A stretch of 64,000 bases of DNA from Sphingorhabdus pulchriflava (GTDB taxonomy: Bacteria; Pseudomonadota; Alphaproteobacteria; Sphingomonadales; Sphingomonadaceae). The DNA is taken from positions 1 through 64,000 of the forward strand of contig NZ_QRGP01000002.1 in the NCBI RefSeq assembly GCF_003367235.1, in the 5' to 3' direction. Made by a program: the position numbers and the translations under genes. Position 1 is the first letter of the stretch. The number at the start of each line of letters is the position of its first letter. Of this stretch, positions 53,402-64,000 are shown piece after piece. The notes beneath the pieces are model-generated. The model did no database searches. It was not told the DNA's origin and saw nothing but the letters and a program-made list of their open reading frames with translations.

Positions 53402-56212
53402 ATGGGTTTTGAAAATCACGAATTTGAAGCGGAGCGCGGCCCCAGCTGGCAGCGCCCCAACTGGCGCTTCGGCGAAACCGACGAGCTGACCGGCGCACTT
53501 GACCCCACGCAGATGGCGGTCGAGATCAAGGCGGCTGCAAAGGCGGCGGGCAAACCGATGGCGCAGGGCGATGCTGTGGCCGCCGCGGGCGATTCGATTC
53601 GCGCGATGATGCTGGTGCGCACTTATCGTGTGCGCGGACATCTTGCGGCCAATCTTGATCCCCTTGGTCTTTCCAAACAGGAAATCCCGGCGGACCTTGA
53701 CCCTGCCTATCACGGCTTCACAGAGGCTGATCTGGACCGTCAGGTCTATGTCGGCGGCACGCTGGGCTTTGAATGGGTCAGCATGCGCGAGCTCGTCGCC
53801 ACGTTGCGCGCCAATTATTGCGGGCCGGTCGGCCTTGAATATATGCACATCGCCGATGTCGAGGAACGCCGCTTCCTGCAGGAACGCCTCGAAGGCCGCG
53901 ATGCCGCGATCAGCTTCACCCCCGAAGGCAAGAAAGCCATATTGGGCAAGGTGATCGAGGCCGAGCAGTACGAAAAATTCCTCGCCAAAAAATATGTCGG
54001 CACCAAGCGCTTCGGCCTTGATGGCGGAGAGGCGATGATCCCGGCGCTCGAAGCGATCATCAAATATGGCGGCCATCTGGGCGTGCGCGAAATCGTCTAT
54101 GGCATGCCGCATCGCGGCCGCCTGAACGTGCTCGCCAATGTGATGGCCAAACCCTATCGAATCATCTTCCACGAATTTTCGGGTGGCTCGGCCAACCCCG
54201 AAGATGTCGGCGGGTCCGGCGACGTGAAATACCATCTCGGTACCTCGACCGACCGTGAGTTTGACGGCGTCAAAGTCCATATGTCGCTGGTCCCCAACCC
54301 CTCACACCTCGAGGCGGTAAACCCGGTTGTGCTCGGCAAGGTCCGCGCCAACCAGACGATCCGCGACGACCTCAGCAAGCATGAGCAAGTGCTTCCCGTG
54401 CTGTTGCACGGCGATGCCGCCTTTGCCGGCCAGGGCATCGTCTGGGAATGCCTCGGCTTTTCCGGCATCCGCGGGTATAATACCGGCGGCTGCATCCATT
54501 TCATCGTCAACAACCAGGTCGGCTTCACCACCAGCCCGCAATTTGCGCGCTCTTCACCCTATCCGAGCGACGTCGCCAAGGGCGTGCAGGCACCAATTTT
54601 CCACGTCAATGGTGACGATCCGGAGGCCGTGACCTTTGCCTGCAAGATGGCGATCGAATTCAGGCAGACTTTCCACCGCGACGTTGTGATCGACATGTGG
54701 TGCTATCGCCGCTTCGGCCATAATGAAGGCGATGAGCCCGGCTTCACCCAGCCACTGATGTACAAGGTGATCAAGGGCAAACCGGGCGTGAGCGAAGTCT
54801 ATGCAGCACGGCTGCAGGCTGAAGGCGTGATCGACGCCAATTGGGCTGCTGAACACACCATGCGCTTCACCCAGATCCTCGAACAGGAATTTGAAGCAGG
54901 CCAGACCTACAAGGCCAATGATGCTGACTGGTTCGGCGGACGTTGGGCTGGCTTCAACAAGCCTGCCGATCCGGAAACGTCGCGGCGCAACGTGCCCACC
55001 GGCATTTCCAAGAAACTGATGGACGGTCTTGGCCGCATCCTGACCAATGTTCCCGAAGGCCATAGCATCCACCCGACACTGGGCCGCGTGCTGGAGGCCA
55101 AGAAAAACATGTTCGCCAGCGGCGAAAATTTCGACTGGGCGACGGGTGAGGCTCTTGCCTTCGGATCGCTGCTTTCCGAAGGTTTTGGCGTGCGCTTGTC
55201 GGGTCAGGATTCGGGTCGCGGCACATTCAGCCAGCGCCACGCCGTCTGGGTCGACCAGACCAATGAAGCCAAATATATACCGCTGTCGACCGTCCCGCAT
55301 GGCCGGTTCGAAGTCTATGATAGCCCGCTCTCCGAATTCGGTGTGCTCGGCTATGAATATGGCTTTGCGGGAGCCGATCCCAAGACGCTGGTGATGTGGG
55401 AAGGCCAGTTTGGCGATTTCGTCAACGGCGCGCAGACCATTATCGACCAGTTTATTGCCTCGGGCGAATCCAAATGGCTGCGTGCAAATGGCCTCGTCAT
55501 GCTGTTGCCGCATGGCTTTGAGGGTCAGGGGCCGGAGCATAGCTCGGCACGCCTCGAACGCTTCCTGCAACTGTGCGCCGAGGACAATATCCAGGTCGCC
55601 AACTGCACCACACCGGCCAATTTCTTCCACCTTCTGCGTCGCCAGATGCACCGTACTTTCCGCAAGCCGCTTGTCGTCATGACGCCAAAATCGCTGCTGC
55701 GGCACAAGCTTGCGGTCTCAAAAGCCGAGGATTTCCAAGGCGAAAGCCATTTCATGCGAATCCTTTCGGACCCATGGGCGCCGGCAGACAAGGATGTGAA
55801 ACGGCTCGTGCTCTGCACGGGCAAGGTCGCCTATGATTTGATGGAGGCGCGCAACGCAGCGGGCGATTCCAACACCGCAATCGTCCGGCTTGAGCAACTT
55901 TATCCCTTCCCGGGTGAGCCGCTGATTGTCCGCCTAAAGCGTATGACGAACCTCGAAGAGGTCGTCTGGGCGCAGGAAGAACCGCAAAACAACGGCAGTT
56001 GGTTCTTTGTCGAACCCTTCATCGAAGCCTGTCTGGCTGAGGCCAAGGTTGGTCCGGCACGCGCCCGCTATGCTGGTCGCAAGGCAAGTGCATCGCCAGC
56101 TACGGGCCTTATGAAGCGCCACCAGGCCGAGCAAGCGGCGCTGATCGCGCACGCACTCGGCCACGGCGTCCGCGACGAAATCCGCCGCCAGCGCACTTCT
56201 AAAAAGAAATAA
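53402..56212 (+). CDS. sucA: 2-oxoglutarate dehydrogenase E1 component
   Basis: A 936-residue ThDP enzyme: [37 protein letters not shown] for ThDP and metal, [20 protein letters not shown], then the transketolase-like domain [15 protein letters not shown] and C-terminal [23 protein letters not shown]. It decarboxylates 2-oxoglutarate and passes succinyl to the E2. 43 bases after sucD. Confidence 0.97.
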   Translation: MGFENHEFEAERGPSWQRPNWRFGETDELTGALDPTQMAVEIKAAAKAAGKPMAQGDAVAAAGDSIRAMMLVRTYRVRGHLAANLDPLGLSKQEIPADLDPAYHGFTEADLDRQVYVGGTLGFEWVSMRELVATLRANYCGPVGLEYMHIADVEERRFLQERLEGRDAAISFTPEGKKAILGKVIEAEQYEKFLAKKYVGTKRFGLDGGEAMIPALEAIIKYGGHLGVREIVYGMPHRGRLNVLANVMAKPYRIIFHEFSGGSANPEDVGGSGDVKYHLGTSTDREFDGVKVHMSLVPNPSHLEAVNPVVLGKVRANQTIRDDLSKHEQVLPVLLHGDAAFAGQGIVWECLGFSGIRGYNTGGCIHFIVNNQVGFTTSPQFARSSPYPSDVAKGVQAPIFHVNGDDPEAVTFACKMAIEFRQTFHRDVVIDMWCYRRFGHNEGDEPGFTQPLMYKVIKGKPGVSEVYAARLQAEGVIDANWAAEHTMRFTQILEQEFEAGQTYKANDADWFGGRWAGFNKPADPETSRRNVPTGISKKLMDGLGRILTNVPEGHSIHPTLGRVLEAKKNMFASGENFDWATGEALAFGSLLSEGFGVRLSGQDSGRGTFSQRHAVWVDQTNEAKYIPLSTVPHGRFEVYDSPLSEFGVLGYEYGFAGADPKTLVMWEGQFGDFVNGAQTIIDQFIASGESKWLRANGLVMLLPHGFEGQGPEHSSARLERFLQLCAEDNIQVANCTTPANFFHLLRRQMHRTFRKPLVVMTPKSLLRHKLAVSKAEDFQGESHFMRILSDPWAPADKDVKRLVLCTGKVAYDLMEARNAAGDSNTAIVRLEQLYPFPGEPLIVRLKRMTNLEEVVWAQEEPQNNGSWFFVEPFIEACLAEAKVGPARARYAGRKASASPATGLMKRHQAEQAALIAHALGHGVRDEIRRQRTSKKK

Positions 56213-56235
56213 TCTCCGCCCAAGGAGCGAATGAT

Positions 56236-57462
56236 ATGAGCACCGAAGTCAAAGTCCCCACCCTCGGCGAATCGATCACCGAAGCGACGCTCGGCCAGTG
56301 GTTGAAAAAGCCCGGCGAGGCCGTGGCCGCTGACGAACCCATTGCCAGCCTTGAAACCGACAAGGTTGCGGTCGAGGTTCCTGCACCTGCCGCTGGCGTG
56401 ATGGGCCAGTATCTGGTTCAGGAAGGCGATACGGTCAATGTCGGCGCCGTGATTGGCAGCATCGAGGCTGGTTCCGGCGCGCCAGCCGCCACCCCGGCTC
56501 CTGCGGCTGCCCCTGCGGCAACGCCTGCACCGGCAGCACCGGTCGTCGAAACGTCACCCGCTGCCACGGCAGACCTGACGCTGTCTCCTGCCGTGCGCCG
56601 CTTGGTCCTTGAACTTGGCATTGATCCGACCAAGGTCAAAGGGAGTGGCAAGGATGGCCGCTTGACCAAGGAAGATGTGCTGGCAGCTGCCAAGGGCGGC
56701 GCTCCTGCTGCACCGGCTGCTGCTCTTGCTGTATCGGCACCTGTCGCAACCGCTGCTGGCGAACGCCGCGAAGAACGCGTCAAGATGACCCGCCTGCGCC
56801 AGACGATCGCCAAGCGTCTGAAGGATGCGCAAAACACCGCGGCCTTGCTGACGACCTTCAACGATGTCGACATGTCGGCGGTGATGGAAGCGCGCAACCG
56901 CTATAAGGACAGCTTTGAAAAGAAGCATGGCGTGAAGCTGGGTTTCATGAGCTTCTTTGCCAAGGCCGCTTGCCTCGCGCTCAAGGATTTCCCGGCGGTC
57001 AACGCGCAGATCCAGGGCGAAGAGATCGTTTATCACGACTATGTCGACCTGTCGGTTGCGGTTTCCGCCCCCAATGGCCTGGTCGTCCCGGTCGTCCGCA
57101 ATGTCGATCAGCTCGGCTTTGCCGATATTGAAAAGGCGATTGGCGACCTCGGCAAGCGCGCCAAGGACGGCGCTCTCACCATGGAGGACATGGCTGGCGG
57201 TACCTTCACCATCTCCAACGGCGGTATTTTCGGTGGCCTGATGTCGACACCGATCATCAATCCCCCGCAATCCGCCGTGCTCGGCCTGCACCGCATCGAA
57301 GATCGCCCGGTCGTGCGCGACGGCCAGATCGTCATCCGCCCGATGATGTATCTCGCACTCAGCTATGACCACCGCATCATCGACGGCCGCGAAGCGGTGA
57401 CCGCGCTCAAGACGATCAAGGAAGCGATCGAAGATCCGACACGCTTGCTCATTGATTTGTAA
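56236..57462 (+). CDS. sucB: dihydrolipoyl succinyltransferase E2 of 2-oxoglutarate dehydrogenase
   Basis: A 408-residue protein. Lipoyl domain with Lys in [15 protein letters not shown] (near 43), Ala/Pro hinge, E3-binding domain [20 protein letters not shown], and a catalytic domain with [15 protein letters not shown] (HxxxDG). The start has AAGGAG upstream, 23 bases after sucA. Its stop overlaps the next small gene (TAATG). Confidence 0.97.
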   Translation: MSTEVKVPTLGESITEATLGQWLKKPGEAVAADEPIASLETDKVAVEVPAPAAGVMGQYLVQEGDTVNVGAVIGSIEAGSGAPAATPAPAAAPAATPAPAAPVVETSPAATADLTLSPAVRRLVLELGIDPTKVKGSGKDGRLTKEDVLAAAKGGAPAAPAAALAVSAPVATAAGERREERVKMTRLRQTIAKRLKDAQNTAALLTTFNDVDMSAVMEARNRYKDSFEKKHGVKLGFMSFFAKAACLALKDFPAVNAQIQGEEIVYHDYVDLSVAVSAPNGLVVPVVRNVDQLGFADIEKAIGDLGKRAKDGALTMEDMAGGTFTISNGGIFGGLMSTPIINPPQSAVLGLHRIEDRPVVRDGQIVIRPMMYLALSYDHRIIDGREAVTALKTIKEAIEDPTRLLIDL

Positions 57463-57764
57463 TGCTGCGCTTAGCTCTTTCGCTTTTCATAGCCATTTTG
57501 GGAGGGTGTTCCGACCTTGGGGGATTTGAGCAGGACCTTGATGGCGCTGAAGCAAGAGCTTGGAAACTATGTGAAGAGAGATTTGATGGTCGCGTTTATT
57601 CAGCGCCTGTATATGGCGAGACCAACGACCAACATATTCTCTTTTCGTGGAATATTGATGAAGCTGAGCGAGAAGGCGGCCCGCTATTTTGCAGAACCAA
57701 CGCCGAAGGCACAAATCTGATCGAAATGCAAATGAGCAGAACAGCTACAGACGAGAGTAAGTAA
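57462..57764 (+). CDS. small lipoprotein between sucB and lpd
   Basis: A 100-residue protein with a lipoprotein signal LRLALSLFIAILGGC (lipobox LGGC, Cys16). Two further Cys residues (WKLCEERF, LFCRTNAEG) may pair. The base composition is lower in GC than sucB and lpd. The start overlaps the sucB stop and the lpd start is two bases on, so it is co-translated with the complex. No family recognised. Confidence 0.72.
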   Translation: MLRLALSLFIAILGGCSDLGGFEQDLDGAEARAWKLCEERFDGRVYSAPVYGETNDQHILFSWNIDEAEREGGPLFCRTNAEGTNLIEMQMSRTATDESK

Positions 57765-57765
57765 C

Positions 57766-59172
57766 ATGGCAGACGACAATTACGACTATGACCTGATCGT
57801 TATCGGTGCCGGCCCCGGCGGCTATGTTGCGGCCATCCGTGCCGCACAGCTCGGCCTGAAGACCGCGTGCGTTGAAAGCCGCGAGACTTTGGGCGGGACC
57901 TGCCTCAATGTTGGCTGCATCCCGTCCAAGGCGATGCTACACGCGTCCGAGCTGTACAACGAGGCCGCCAGCGGTGCGCTCGCAAAGCTCGGCGTCAAAA
58001 TCGACAAGATGAGCCTCGACCTCGAAACCATGCACGGCCAGCGCCGCGATGCGGTGAAGGGGCTGACCGGCGGGATCGAGTTCCTGTTCAAGAAGAACAA
58101 GGTCGAATGGATCAAGGGCCATGCCGCCTTCACCTCGGCTAATGCCATCGAGGTCGCGGGCAAGAGCTATACCGCCGACAATTTCATCATCGCCACTGGT
58201 TCATCGGTTACGCCGCTGCCTGGCGTTGAAGTCGACAATGCCAAGGGCATCGTCGTCGATTCAACCGGCGCGCTCGAACTTCCCAAGGTGCCCGACCATC
58301 TGGTTGTGATCGGAGGCGGCGTGATCGGGCTGGAACTCGGCTCAGTATGGCGCCGCTTGGGCGCGAAGGTCACCGTCGTCGAATATCTCGACCAGATCCT
58401 GCCCGGCATGGACGGCGACGTTCGCAAGGAAGCGAACAAGATCTTCAAGAAGCAGGGTTTTGAATTCAAGCTGTCGACCAAGGTTACCGGCGTACAGGTG
58501 AAAGGCAAGAAGGCGACCCTAACCGTCGAACCCGCCGCAGGTGGCGCGAGCGAAACCATCGAAGCCGATTGCGTCCTCGTTTCGATCGGTCGTCGTCCCA
58601 ATACCGATGGCCTTGCGCTCGACAAGGCAGGTCTGACGGTCAACAAGCGCGGCCAGATCGACATTGATCATGAATTCGGTACCTCGGTCCCCGGAATCTG
58701 GGCCGTCGGCGATGTTGTCCCGGGCCCGATGCTTGCGCACAAGGCCGAAGATGAGGGCATTGCCTGCGCCGAATATGTCGCGGGACTGACCGGCATCATA
58801 AATCATGACGTCATCCCCTCTGTTGTCTACACATGGCCCGAAATAGCCGGTGTCGGGCTGACCGAAGAGGCAGCCAAGGCCAAAGGCGAAATCAAGGTTG
58901 GCAAATTCCCGATGATGGCGAACAGCCGCGCCAAGACCAACCATGAGCCCGACGGATTCGTCAAAGTGATCTCCGACGCCGCGACCGACCGCGTGCTCGG
59001 CGTGTGGTGCATTGCGAGCGTCGCGGGCACGATGATCGCCGAAGCGGCTTTGGCGATGGAATTTGGCGCAACGTCCGAAGACATCGCCTACACCTGCCAC
59101 GCGCACCCGACCCATTCGGAAGCGCTGAAAGAAGCCGCAATGGCGGTGCAGGGCAAACCGATCCACATGTGA
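57766..59172 (+). CDS. lpdA: dihydrolipoyl dehydrogenase E3
   Basis: A 468-residue flavoprotein: VIGAGPGGYVAAIRAAQLG, redox pair GGTCLNVGCIPSKA, NAD site VVIGGGVIGLELGSVW, IWAVGDVVPGPMLAHKAEDEG, and catalytic HAHPTHSEAL. It re-oxidises the E2 lipoamide of 2-oxoglutarate dehydrogenase. Last enzyme gene of the block; its stop overlaps the next start (TGATG). Confidence 0.96.
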   Translation: MADDNYDYDLIVIGAGPGGYVAAIRAAQLGLKTACVESRETLGGTCLNVGCIPSKAMLHASELYNEAASGALAKLGVKIDKMSLDLETMHGQRRDAVKGLTGGIEFLFKKNKVEWIKGHAAFTSANAIEVAGKSYTADNFIIATGSSVTPLPGVEVDNAKGIVVDSTGALELPKVPDHLVVIGGGVIGLELGSVWRRLGAKVTVVEYLDQILPGMDGDVRKEANKIFKKQGFEFKLSTKVTGVQVKGKKATLTVEPAAGGASETIEADCVLVSIGRRPNTDGLALDKAGLTVNKRGQIDIDHEFGTSVPGIWAVGDVVPGPMLAHKAEDEGIACAEYVAGLTGIINHDVIPSVVYTWPEIAGVGLTEEAAKAKGEIKVGKFPMMANSRAKTNHEPDGFVKVISDAATDRVLGVWCIASVAGTMIAEAALAMEFGATSEDIAYTCHAHPTHSEALKEAAMAVQGKPIHM

Positions 59173-59798
59173 TGGAAGACGGTGTCGCCGAGATCGCGCC
59201 TGCACTGATCGCTGCGCTCGATCTGTTCGGCATAGCTGTCTTTGCCGCTTCTGGTGCGCTCGCCGCAGCACGGCTCAAGCAAACGCTGGTCACATTTGCC
59301 TTTTTCGCGCTGCTCACCGGAGTAGGTGGAGGCACGGTGCGCGACCTGCTGATCGGTGCGCCGGTTTTCTGGGTGCAGGACTGGCGCTTTCCAGCGACCT
59401 GCCTAGCCACTGCCCTTTTGGTTTGGCTGACCCCCGTCCGCATCTGGAGCCCGCGCGCGCTTGACTGGTTCGACGCGGTGGGGCTCGCGGTCTATTCGGT
59501 CTTTGGTGCCTGGAAGGCGGCGAGTCTTGGGATCGGACCGCTGCCTGCGATGATGATGGGCGTGATTACCGCCTGCGTCGGCGGCGTCATACGCGACATG
59601 CTGGCGGGTGTTCCGTCAATCATCTTGCGCCCCGAACTCTATGTGACGGCGTCAGCATTGGCGGCAGGCCTTTATGTTCTGCTCTTCTGGCTCGGTATGC
59701 CTATAATATTGGCCGCCGCCATAAGTGCGGCCGCAGGCTTCGCATTACGAGCCGCCGCCATTCAAAAGGGATTGGCCATTCCGGCCTATAAAGGATGA
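59172..59798 (+). CDS. TRIC-family (UPF0126) membrane channel protein
   Basis: A 208-residue, seven-helix protein starting at ATG 59172 within the lpd stop. The two-fold repeat signatures GIAVFAASGALAAARLKQT with GGGTVRDLLIG, and GLAVYSVFGAWKAASLG with GGVIRDMLAG, are those of prokaryotic TRIC (YadS-type) cation or glycine-linked channels. Monovalent cation flow is the reported function of homologues. Confidence 0.92.
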   Translation: MEDGVAEIAPALIAALDLFGIAVFAASGALAAARLKQTLVTFAFFALLTGVGGGTVRDLLIGAPVFWVQDWRFPATCLATALLVWLTPVRIWSPRALDWFDAVGLAVYSVFGAWKAASLGIGPLPAMMMGVITACVGGVIRDMLAGVPSIILRPELYVTASALAAGLYVLLFWLGMPIILAAAISAAAGFALRAAAIQKGLAIPAYKG

Positions 59799-59802
59799 GC
59801 GC

Positions 59803-60483
59803 ATGAAATATGGCACGCTGCACAAATGGCATGTCTGGCTCGGCTGGCTGGTCGGCGTGCCGCTGATCTTTTGGACTGCATCGGGACTGTTCATGGTTGC
59901 TCGTCCGATCGAGGAAGTTCGCGGCGAACATTTGCGAGCCAAGCCAGCACCGATAGCAGCAATCGCACCGACAGCTCCATTCCTCGGCGGACGTACTGTC
60001 GAGAAACTCACGCTAGAACAGCGCGCAGACGGTCCGGTCTGGCTCATTCGCTATACCGATGGCGGTGAACGGCGTGCAGATCCCGCAACGGGTAAGTTGC
60101 TGCCTCGGCCCGGTGCGCGCGAGGTGCGGGCGCTCGCCGAAAGCTATTATCGCGGGAAGTCAGCGATAGCGTCTGTCCAGCTCTTTCCTGCCGATAGGGA
60201 GCCGATGGAACTGCGCCGCGGGCGTCCAGCATGGCAGGTGGCGCTAAAAGATGGAACCAACCTTTACGTTGATGCGGAAAGCGGCAGCCTGCTTGCGGTG
60301 CGTACTCCACAATGGCGTGTCTTCGATTTTATGTGGGGGTTGCACATCATGGACCTGCAAACACGCGAGGATACGAGTCATCCGATTCTCATCGGCTTTG
60401 CGGGACTTTCATTGTTAAGCCTGCTGATGGCATTCGGGCTTTTGATTGCACGCCAGCGGCGTAAATCAGCGGCAGCATCATAA
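59803..60483 (+). CDS. PepSY-domain membrane protein
   Basis: A 226-residue protein starting at ATG 59803. An N-terminal helix (WHVWLGWLVGVPLIFWTASGLFM) and a C-terminal one flank a periplasmic region with two PepSY-like segments; YVDAESGSLLAVRTPQWRVF and DFMWGLHIMDLQTR are typical. Such proteins occur with ferric-siderophore reductases and peptidase regulators. It is four bases after the TRIC gene. Confidence 0.85.
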   Translation: MKYGTLHKWHVWLGWLVGVPLIFWTASGLFMVARPIEEVRGEHLRAKPAPIAAIAPTAPFLGGRTVEKLTLEQRADGPVWLIRYTDGGERRADPATGKLLPRPGAREVRALAESYYRGKSAIASVQLFPADREPMELRRGRPAWQVALKDGTNLYVDAESGSLLAVRTPQWRVFDFMWGLHIMDLQTREDTSHPILIGFAGLSLLSLLMAFGLLIARQRRKSAAAS

Positions 60484-60488
60484 AGAAA

Positions 60489-60518
60489 CGCCCGCGCCGG
60501 AAATGCCGGTCGCGGGCG
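60489..60518 (+). terminator. GC-rich hairpin after the PepSY gene
   Basis: CGCCCGCG(C)CGG and CCGG(T)CGCGGGCG form a strong stem with an AAATG loop six bases after the stop at 60483. No U-run follows, so it may be a rho-assisted or weak terminator. Confidence 0.5.
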
Positions 60519-60737
60519 AAGCAGCAGCAGGTTTCGGGTCGCAGAAAGCCTACTGCTTGGGGAAATTTGAGGCGGAACCAACTGCCCTAACCCCCAACGA
60601 ATCGCATTTTACAACGACTCATAGATGCGACAAAGCGATTCCCTACTGACGATGCCTGCCTTCATGCATGTCACGGGATTCAAACAAATATATCTATATG
60701 TAATTCGTTAATTTCCCGGCTTTTCCGGGACCGAAAG

Positions 60738-60908
60738 TCAGTTTGTCGAAACGAACGACAGCGACTCGATAACGACAGCCTTGCCCTCATAACCCTCTGT
60801 CTCGGCGCTTGCCGGACGAACCAGTGCAATACCTGCGATGCCCAAAGCGAAACCGCCAGCAAGGCTCAAGAACAGGTCAGAGCGAAAAAAGGCAATCATG
60901 CGAGTCAT
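60738..60908 (-). CDS. 56-residue single-pass membrane protein
   Basis: Minus-strand frame from ATG 60908 to TGA at 60738. It begins MTRMIAFFRSDLFLSLAGGF, has a Gly/Ala-rich membrane helix (LSLAGGFALGIAGIALV), then RPASAETEGYEGKAVVIE. A second ATG three codons in is possible. No strong ribosome site. The pattern of basic start, helix and short polar tail makes it a believable small membrane protein; function unknown. Confidence 0.6.
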   Translation of the reverse strand: MTRMIAFFRSDLFLSLAGGFALGIAGIALVRPASAETEGYEGKAVVIESLSFVSTN

Positions 60909-60936
60909 CAAAAGAGCTTCTGGCTGGAGTCGTGCT

Positions 60937-60965
60937 GTCGACGCTGCCGCTAGAGCAGCATCGAC
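60937..60965 (-). terminator. hairpin downstream of the aspartate aminotransferase gene
   Basis: GTCGACGCTGC and GCAGCATCGAC pair with one mismatch around CGCTAGA, 55 bases after the stop of the gene at 61020. It has no U-run. Confidence 0.35.
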
Positions 60966-61019
60966 GCTTTCTCAACCATGACGCTGGTTAAGCCCGACTT
61001 AACAACCGGCAAATTGCGG

Positions 61020-62228
<1,209 letters not shown>

Positions 62229-62292
62229 TTATTCCCGAAGCTAGTTTGGACGAAGCAAGATTGCGCGCCCGCCCCTAGAGCGAGCGTGGAAA

Positions 62293-64000
62293 TTACGCAA
62301 CCCTTCTGGCCGGGATCAGACCGCGCAAACTGTTGCCCAGCAGAAATTGGCCTGTCACATCAGCGACCTTCAGATCCGCTTCGATGGCGCGCCCGCTTTC
62401 GATCAGTTCACGACGCAGCACAGAAGGCAGCAACCCGCGCGACAATGGGGGGGTGCAAAGCTGGCCATCGCGCTCGATATAAATACAGGTGAAGCTGCCT
62501 TCGGTAAGATTACCATCCCGGTCGATGAACAGCACCTCATCCACCGGAGCGGCATTTCGCGCGTCATCGTAGAAAGCCCTGTCCGTCGTCTTATGTCGTA
62601 GGCGAAAATCGGTGCCATCAACGGGAAGAGGGAGTATGGCCACGCGGAACGGCTCATCGGTTATCGCCGGAGCAATGCCTATCTCAATCGACAGGCTGCC
62701 GCTGCGCGAAGCCAGCAGACGTATCTTGGCGTCATGATCGAGATGGAAGGTGGCGGCGTGCAGCCGGTTGCGTGCCTCGTGCCGGTCAAATTCGAAATCG
62801 AGCGCCTGCGCACTCGCCTTTATCCGCTCTAGATGCAGTTCCAGGCGCAGTATCCCGGAGGCGGGTTCGAACCGCATGGTTTCAATCAGATCAAAGTCGC
62901 GTCGCTGCACCCGCGCAAATTCCCCCTTGGCCAGGCACTCTGCCCATTCAGTTGCAACTTCGGAATCTGCAACCACCCCCGAACCAAGCCCCAAGCTTGC
63001 CTGCTTGTCCGCTTCGTTCAAGTGAAATGTGCGAATGGCAACGTTGAAGGCGGCATCGCCATGGGGATCGATGCGCCCGATTGAACCGCAATAGATGCCG
63101 CGGGGGCTGGTCTCCACCTCATCGATAATCTCCATCGCGCGGATCTTTGGTGCCCCGGTGATCGAGCCGCAGGGATAGATAGCGCGAAGCAAATCGACTG
63201 CATCCTTGCCATTGTCCAACTCCGCCGTAACCGTTGAGGTCATCTGGTGAACCGTGGGGTAGCTTTCCACCGCAAAAAGGTGCGGTACTTCCACCGAAGC
63301 GGCCTTGGCGATGCGCGACAGATCATTGCGCAGCAGATCGACGATCATCAAATTCTCGGCACGCTGCTTGGGATCGGTGCGCAATTCGTCTGCCAAAGTC
63401 TTGTCAGTAATCGCATCTGCTCCGCGTATGGCGGTTCCCTTCATCGGCTTTGCCGTAACCCGGCCGTCACGCAGCGCGAAGAACAGCTCGGGTGAGAAGG
63501 AGAGAAACCAGTCCTGCCCTGTCCAGATCACGCCACCATAGCCCGCCGCCGCTCGCGGCCGGATTGCGGCATAAAGCGCCAGCGGATTGCCCGCATAACG
63601 CGCGCTTGCCCTGAAAGTCAGGTTTGCCTGGTAGATATCGCCTGCCTCGATATAGTCTTCGACCGCATCAAACGCGTCGCCATAGGCTGCACGACTGATA
63701 GAGGGCCGCACCGCACCCAACCAGCTGCCATCGGATGCGGGTAGCTGGCTTGGAATTATGTCCGCCCCGATTTCTTCATAGCCGTCGAAAATCCCAAACC
63801 AGCAAAGCGGCTTCGGCATTTGCCGCCCTGCCAGCTTAGCCGACAATTTCGGTTCAAGTGCAAATCCGGCTTCGTAGGACAGAAATCCTGCGACGTGCCT
63901 CCCGGCCTGCTGAGCCAACTTTAGCTCGTCGAAAGCATGTTCCAGTTCAACTGCATCGGTTGCGACAATCGTTCTTTGTGGCCTCGTGTACAACCGGGCA
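62293..64000 (-). CDS. pabB: PabB-PabC fusion: aminodeoxychorismate synthase component I and lyase, 5' end beyond the window
   Basis: About 569 residues seen, open at the right edge; the TTG at 63993 lies within the frame and the frame continues upstream, so the true start is outside. The N-terminal part is the chorismate-binding domain (DIYQANLTFRASARYAGNPL, KPMKGTAIRG, GSITGAPKIRAMEIIDEVE, GLGSGVVADS). From about residue 370 a class IV aminotransferase fold follows (FEPASGILRLELHLERIKA, EVLFIDRDGNLTEGSFTCIY, GLLPSVLRREL) as in 4-amino-4-deoxychorismate lyase. The fusion makes p-aminobenzoate for folate with a separate glutaminase. Confidence 0.93.
   Translation of the reverse strand, partial: ARLYTRPQRTIVATDAVELEHAFDELKLAQQAGRHVAGFLSYEAGFALEPKLSAKLAGRQMPKPLCWFGIFDGYEEIGADIIPSQLPASDGSWLGAVRPSISRAAYGDAFDAVEDYIEAGDIYQANLTFRASARYAGNPLALYAAIRPRAAAGYGGVIWTGQDWFLSFSPELFFALRDGRVTAKPMKGTAIRGADAITDKTLADELRTDPKQRAENLMIVDLLRNDLSRIAKAASVEVPHLFAVESYPTVHQMTSTVTAELDNGKDAVDLLRAIYPCGSITGAPKIRAMEIIDEVETSPRGIYCGSIGRIDPHGDAAFNVAIRTFHLNEADKQASLGLGSGVVADSEVATEWAECLAKGEFARVQRRDFDLIETMRFEPASGILRLELHLERIKASAQALDFEFDRHEARNRLHAATFHLDHDAKIRLLASRSGSLSIEIGIAPAITDEPFRVAILPLPVDGTDFRLRHKTTDRAFYDDARNAAPVDEVLFIDRDGNLTEGSFTCIYIERDGQLCTPPLSRGLLPSVLRRELIESGRAIEADLKVADVTGQFLLGNSLRGLIPARRVA

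Noticed and set aside
53183-54280. Minus-strand open frame of 365 codons, and a similar one at 54554-55705
   Set aside because: Both are antisense to sucD/sucA, which are unmistakable.

Overview
The window looks like chromosomal DNA of an alphaproteobacterium of the order Sphingomonadales (Sphingopyxis/Sphingorhabdus-like). This is inferred from the gene content: PopZ, DivK, a TonB-dependent receptor, a Pcm-TolC pair, CtaA/Cox15, a DUF3572-HAD-RidA-FemAB operon, a DUF3489-DUF2924-recombinase trio and an mdh-sucD-sucA-sucB-lpd block. No sequence search was run; every function here is read from motifs and family knowledge.

Region 1 (1-16819) is the unusual part. Two paralogous 377-residue AraC-type regulators (6224-7357 and 15686-16819) lie among four minus-strand operons. 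Together these operons encode five CPBP-type intramembrane proteases, an M1 aminopeptidase, a PliG-like lysozyme inhibitor, a lipoprotein, secreted proteins of unknown function, a TpsB-type outer-membrane transporter and, starting one base after the transporter, a Pro/Gln-rich protein with 90-bp repeats that runs off the left edge. A two-domain L,D-transpeptidase and an LprI-like protein follow the first regulator. Each of the four operons has, about 70-86 bases upstream of its first start codon, a 35-bp element made of two 14-bp direct repeats with a 21-bp period. That is the geometry expected for an AraC-family activator. I read the region as one regulon, probably for envelope defence or remodelling.

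Region 2 (16880-19886) holds a decayed second M1 aminopeptidase copy next to a DUF3489-DUF2924-large serine recombinase trio joined by ATGA overlaps. Region 3 (19853-28635) is a TetR gene behind a perfect 15+4+15 inverted repeat, followed by a same-strand catabolic run: TonB receptor, exported metallo-beta-lactamase-fold hydrolase, thiolase-like protein, SMP-30 lactonase-like protein, SDR and acyl-CoA synthetase. The last four are visibly GC-richer than their surroundings.

Region 4 (28636-46858) is mostly core: a gene-poor stretch, tRNA-Cys, pcm-tolC-popZ-amidohydrolase, the FemAB/RidA/HAD/DUF3572 operon, divK-dsbD, ctaA-cutA, rplM-rpsI with a clear terminator, an esterase, a polytopic chemoreceptor, and a divergent PLP-enzyme/ATP-grasp pair. 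Region 5 (46950-60483) is TCA-cycle territory: sdhB, a thioesterase, zapE, an M20 peptidase, mdh, a small exported protein where sucC would be expected, sucD, sucA, sucB, a small lipoprotein, lpd, a TRIC-family channel and a PepSY protein. The right end has a 56-residue membrane protein, an aspartate aminotransferase and a pabB-pabC fusion that is cut by the window edge.
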